A stretch of 64,000 nucleotides of DNA from Phlegmacium glaucopus (taxonomy: Eukaryota; Basidiomycota; Agaricomycetes; Agaricales; Cortinariaceae), in contig MU130696.1 of the NCBI GenBank assembly GCA_015039465.1, forward strand, positions 310,001-374,000, written 5' to 3'. The notes beneath the pieces were generated by a model. The model made no database searches. It was not told where the DNA came from and worked only from the letters and a program-made list of their open reading frames with translations. Shown one piece after another: positions 62,241 to 64,000 of the stretch. Every line of letters starts with the position of its first letter. The stretch's first letter is position 1. Made by a program: the position numbers and the translations under genes.

Positions 62241-62419
62241 AGCGCTACTCTATCCCTACTTCTTCAAATTGTTGTGTTATTGTCCATCTAGTCTTGGGTT
62301 TTACTCGCTTTCATTTCTATCTATCCGTCTGGAAATTCTTGCATTTCCCCGCATTTCCCCGCTACTTCTACCTCACGCATCGAATCCCATATTTGAAGAA
62401 TATGAATATGCTCTAATAT

Positions 62420-63866
62420 TTACAATGATTTTATCTTTGCCTTTTCCTTCTCTTGGATGACGCGTTTTGCATGAACGTCTGTATGAATTTTTAGAGAAAT
62501 CTGATGGGTCTTGGAAGAGATCAAAGTACCTTTTCGTTTCACGATGGCTTCCACCGATATTCCAGCAAAGACCACCGCAGTCCCGAGCCATTGGCCATTA
62601 GTGAGTTTATGATTGTAGACGATTACGGATAGAAGCATAGTGAATAATTTACGAGTCAACGTTATGGTCCTAAGTTGAGGGACAATCAATACTTTCCAAC
62701 TACCATAGAGAAAGAAAAACTTACACAAGTGTAAGTGACCCGAAATGCTGGAGAGTCTCAAAGATGAATAGTTGACCCAAGGCGCCCGTTATCGCAAATT
62801 GGGCTAACGGTGTTATGATTGAAGGGTGCGTTTGGATAAAAGTGAGAGCTCCCATAAGCTCTGACTTGCCATCATGTGAAGGATGGATGACGGGGATATA
62901 TGGGAGAGGTAAGATGGAGAGGATAGATGTCAGCAAGGTACAGAAAATATTGATCCAGAACATCATCTGCTGGCCAGTGACTTTATGTCTTGTAAAAATC
63001 TCATCTTGAGTGGAGTTGGTAGCTCCATCCAGAGCGAGATTGATGAGTAGGTAGGCTATACCGATTATATTTGCATAAGGAGATTGTGTTAGGTTGTTGG
63101 TTTTTCCATGAGATTTTGACGCCTTTTTCTGGTCTCCCATTCCCATGAAGATGGTGATACCTAAGGTGACCATGAAGACGACGAGGTATTTATAAGGCGC
63201 AAATTTCCGGCGGTATAAGAGGACGTTCATGATCATGACTGGAACAAGTTTGCATGACTTTCCGAGAACCATAGCGGGGTATGAAATATAAGAGAGGGAA
63301 GCAAAGCCAAAAGGTGCTGCAGAGGTAATAAAGACTGAGCATTGGATATAGCGAAGGAGGAGGGCCTTGCGAGAGTAACGTGTGGATGATTTTTCAGGGT
63401 GTTTTTGGTGCTGGTGATGCGCTGTGCCATTGCCATTGGCTTTGGCGACACCACTTGTGGATTCAACATGTTCTAGTCCGAGAGCTTGAGAGAGGGTATT
63501 GGTAGATTTGCTTCGGAGTAGGATATATATGAGTGCCGAGATTGAGCTTAGTGCACTCTGGCACGTTCCCATAAAGAGCGGGGACTTGAATTTTTCAGAG
63601 GATTGACCATCTATAGATTTAAAAGGAACTGATACTAATAAAAAATATGTCAGAGGTGGTAAGATAATTGATAGTGGGGGATTCATTACGTCGTTCTTGT
63701 GCGATAGCCCAGAGCTGAATGGATTGAATTGGCAATATATTTATATTCAAAGAGGATGGACTGACCAGAAACATAGAATATACTCCAGTCACACACAAGA
63801 CCAGCCTGTAAATGCATTAATTTACAATTTTATGAGAAGAGCCTGTGCACACCTGATGAAGGACAT
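62420..63866 (-). CDS. HUT1: HUT1-type UDP-galactose/UDP-glucose transporter
   Basis: ER nucleotide-sugar transporter, SLC35B1/HUT1 family, about ten membrane segments. Short first exons from ATG 63866: MSFIR, joined to [13 protein letters not shown], then LWAIAQERL (family motif) and [20 protein letters not shown]. Then [40 protein letters not shown] and [20 protein letters not shown] (the HUT1 signature GKSCKxxPVM), a hydrophilic insert rich in Lys/Ser, [56 protein letters not shown] and [20 protein letters not shown]. The C-terminus is Lys-rich and ends KIKSL, which fits a KxKxx ER-retrieval signal. Stop at 62420. The ATG at 63866 was chosen because the two upstream junctions both restore family sequence. 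Confidence 0.93.
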
Positions 63867-64000
63867 TGGATAAAATATGACGTGTCACGAAGTCACACAG
63901 CCACACATGCTCCGGCTGTTTCTCCTTACTCTGTTCCCATACATACGACATGTACACTACTCAATCGTTTTTGCCAACATCTCGCGAGTACGAGACCTAT
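63867..64000. other. HUT1 upstream region
   Basis: Promoter side of HUT1 up to the window edge. It contains TGACGTGTCACGAAGTCAC (63877-63895), a cluster of GTCAC/GTGAC half-sites, but no full palindromic CRE. Confidence 0.3.

Overview
The window is nuclear DNA of a filamentous basidiomycete, most likely an agaricomycete. Genes are compact and split by many short introns of about 50-60 bases. Neighbouring genes lie 50-200 bases apart, head-to-head or tail-to-tail. The repeat island carries a Plavaka-type transposase together with DUF6532 and DUF6589 proteins, families I know mainly from mushroom-forming fungi.

Left housekeeping block (about 2.8-10.4 kb): USB1 (U6 snRNA 3'-end phosphodiesterase), ureG (urease nickel-insertion GTPase), an IWR1-like RNA polymerase II import factor, a small unidentified gene and a BOR1-like borate/anion transporter. 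The first 2.8 kb holds only unassigned open frames.

Accessory island (about 11.3-34.9 kb): a nested stack of mobile elements. The scaffold is a decayed Ty1/copia retrotransposon on the minus strand. Its pieces lie in correct order at 32.7-31.8 kb (protease and pre-integrase), 23.5-21.8 kb (integrase start, reverse transcriptase) and 14.25-13.9 kb (RNase H end), with LTR remnants at both sides. An 8.3 kb Plavaka (KDZ-type) transposon, 23496-31822, sits inside the copia; removing it with one copy of a 2-bp target duplication restores the copia reading frame. It carries a divergent DUF6532 gene. A second element of about 7.1 kb, 14675-21780, has inverted termini and convergent genes for a RecQ-like helicase and a DUF6589 protein. 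Younger insertions lie in these: three solo LTRs of one family and two of another, all five with perfect 5-bp target duplications, a 1.95 kb element with GATC-rich termini, two copies of a MITE and a palindromic foldback element. The island ends inside a GT61 glycosyltransferase gene that lacks its C-terminal part.

Right housekeeping block (about 36-64 kb): CWF19 (spliceosome), EFL1/RIA1 (60S ribosome maturation GTPase), an SH3 Ras-GEF, an RS-rich nuclear protein, DAD1 (kinetochore DASH complex), PKC1, an unidentified gene, an endosulfine (Igo1/ENSA), POL12 (DNA polymerase alpha B subunit), a CobW/ZNG1 metallochaperone, a STYX-like pseudophosphatase and the nucleotide-sugar transporter HUT1. 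These are single-copy core genes with no shared pathway beyond general cell growth. All calls rest on reading translations and splice sites by eye.
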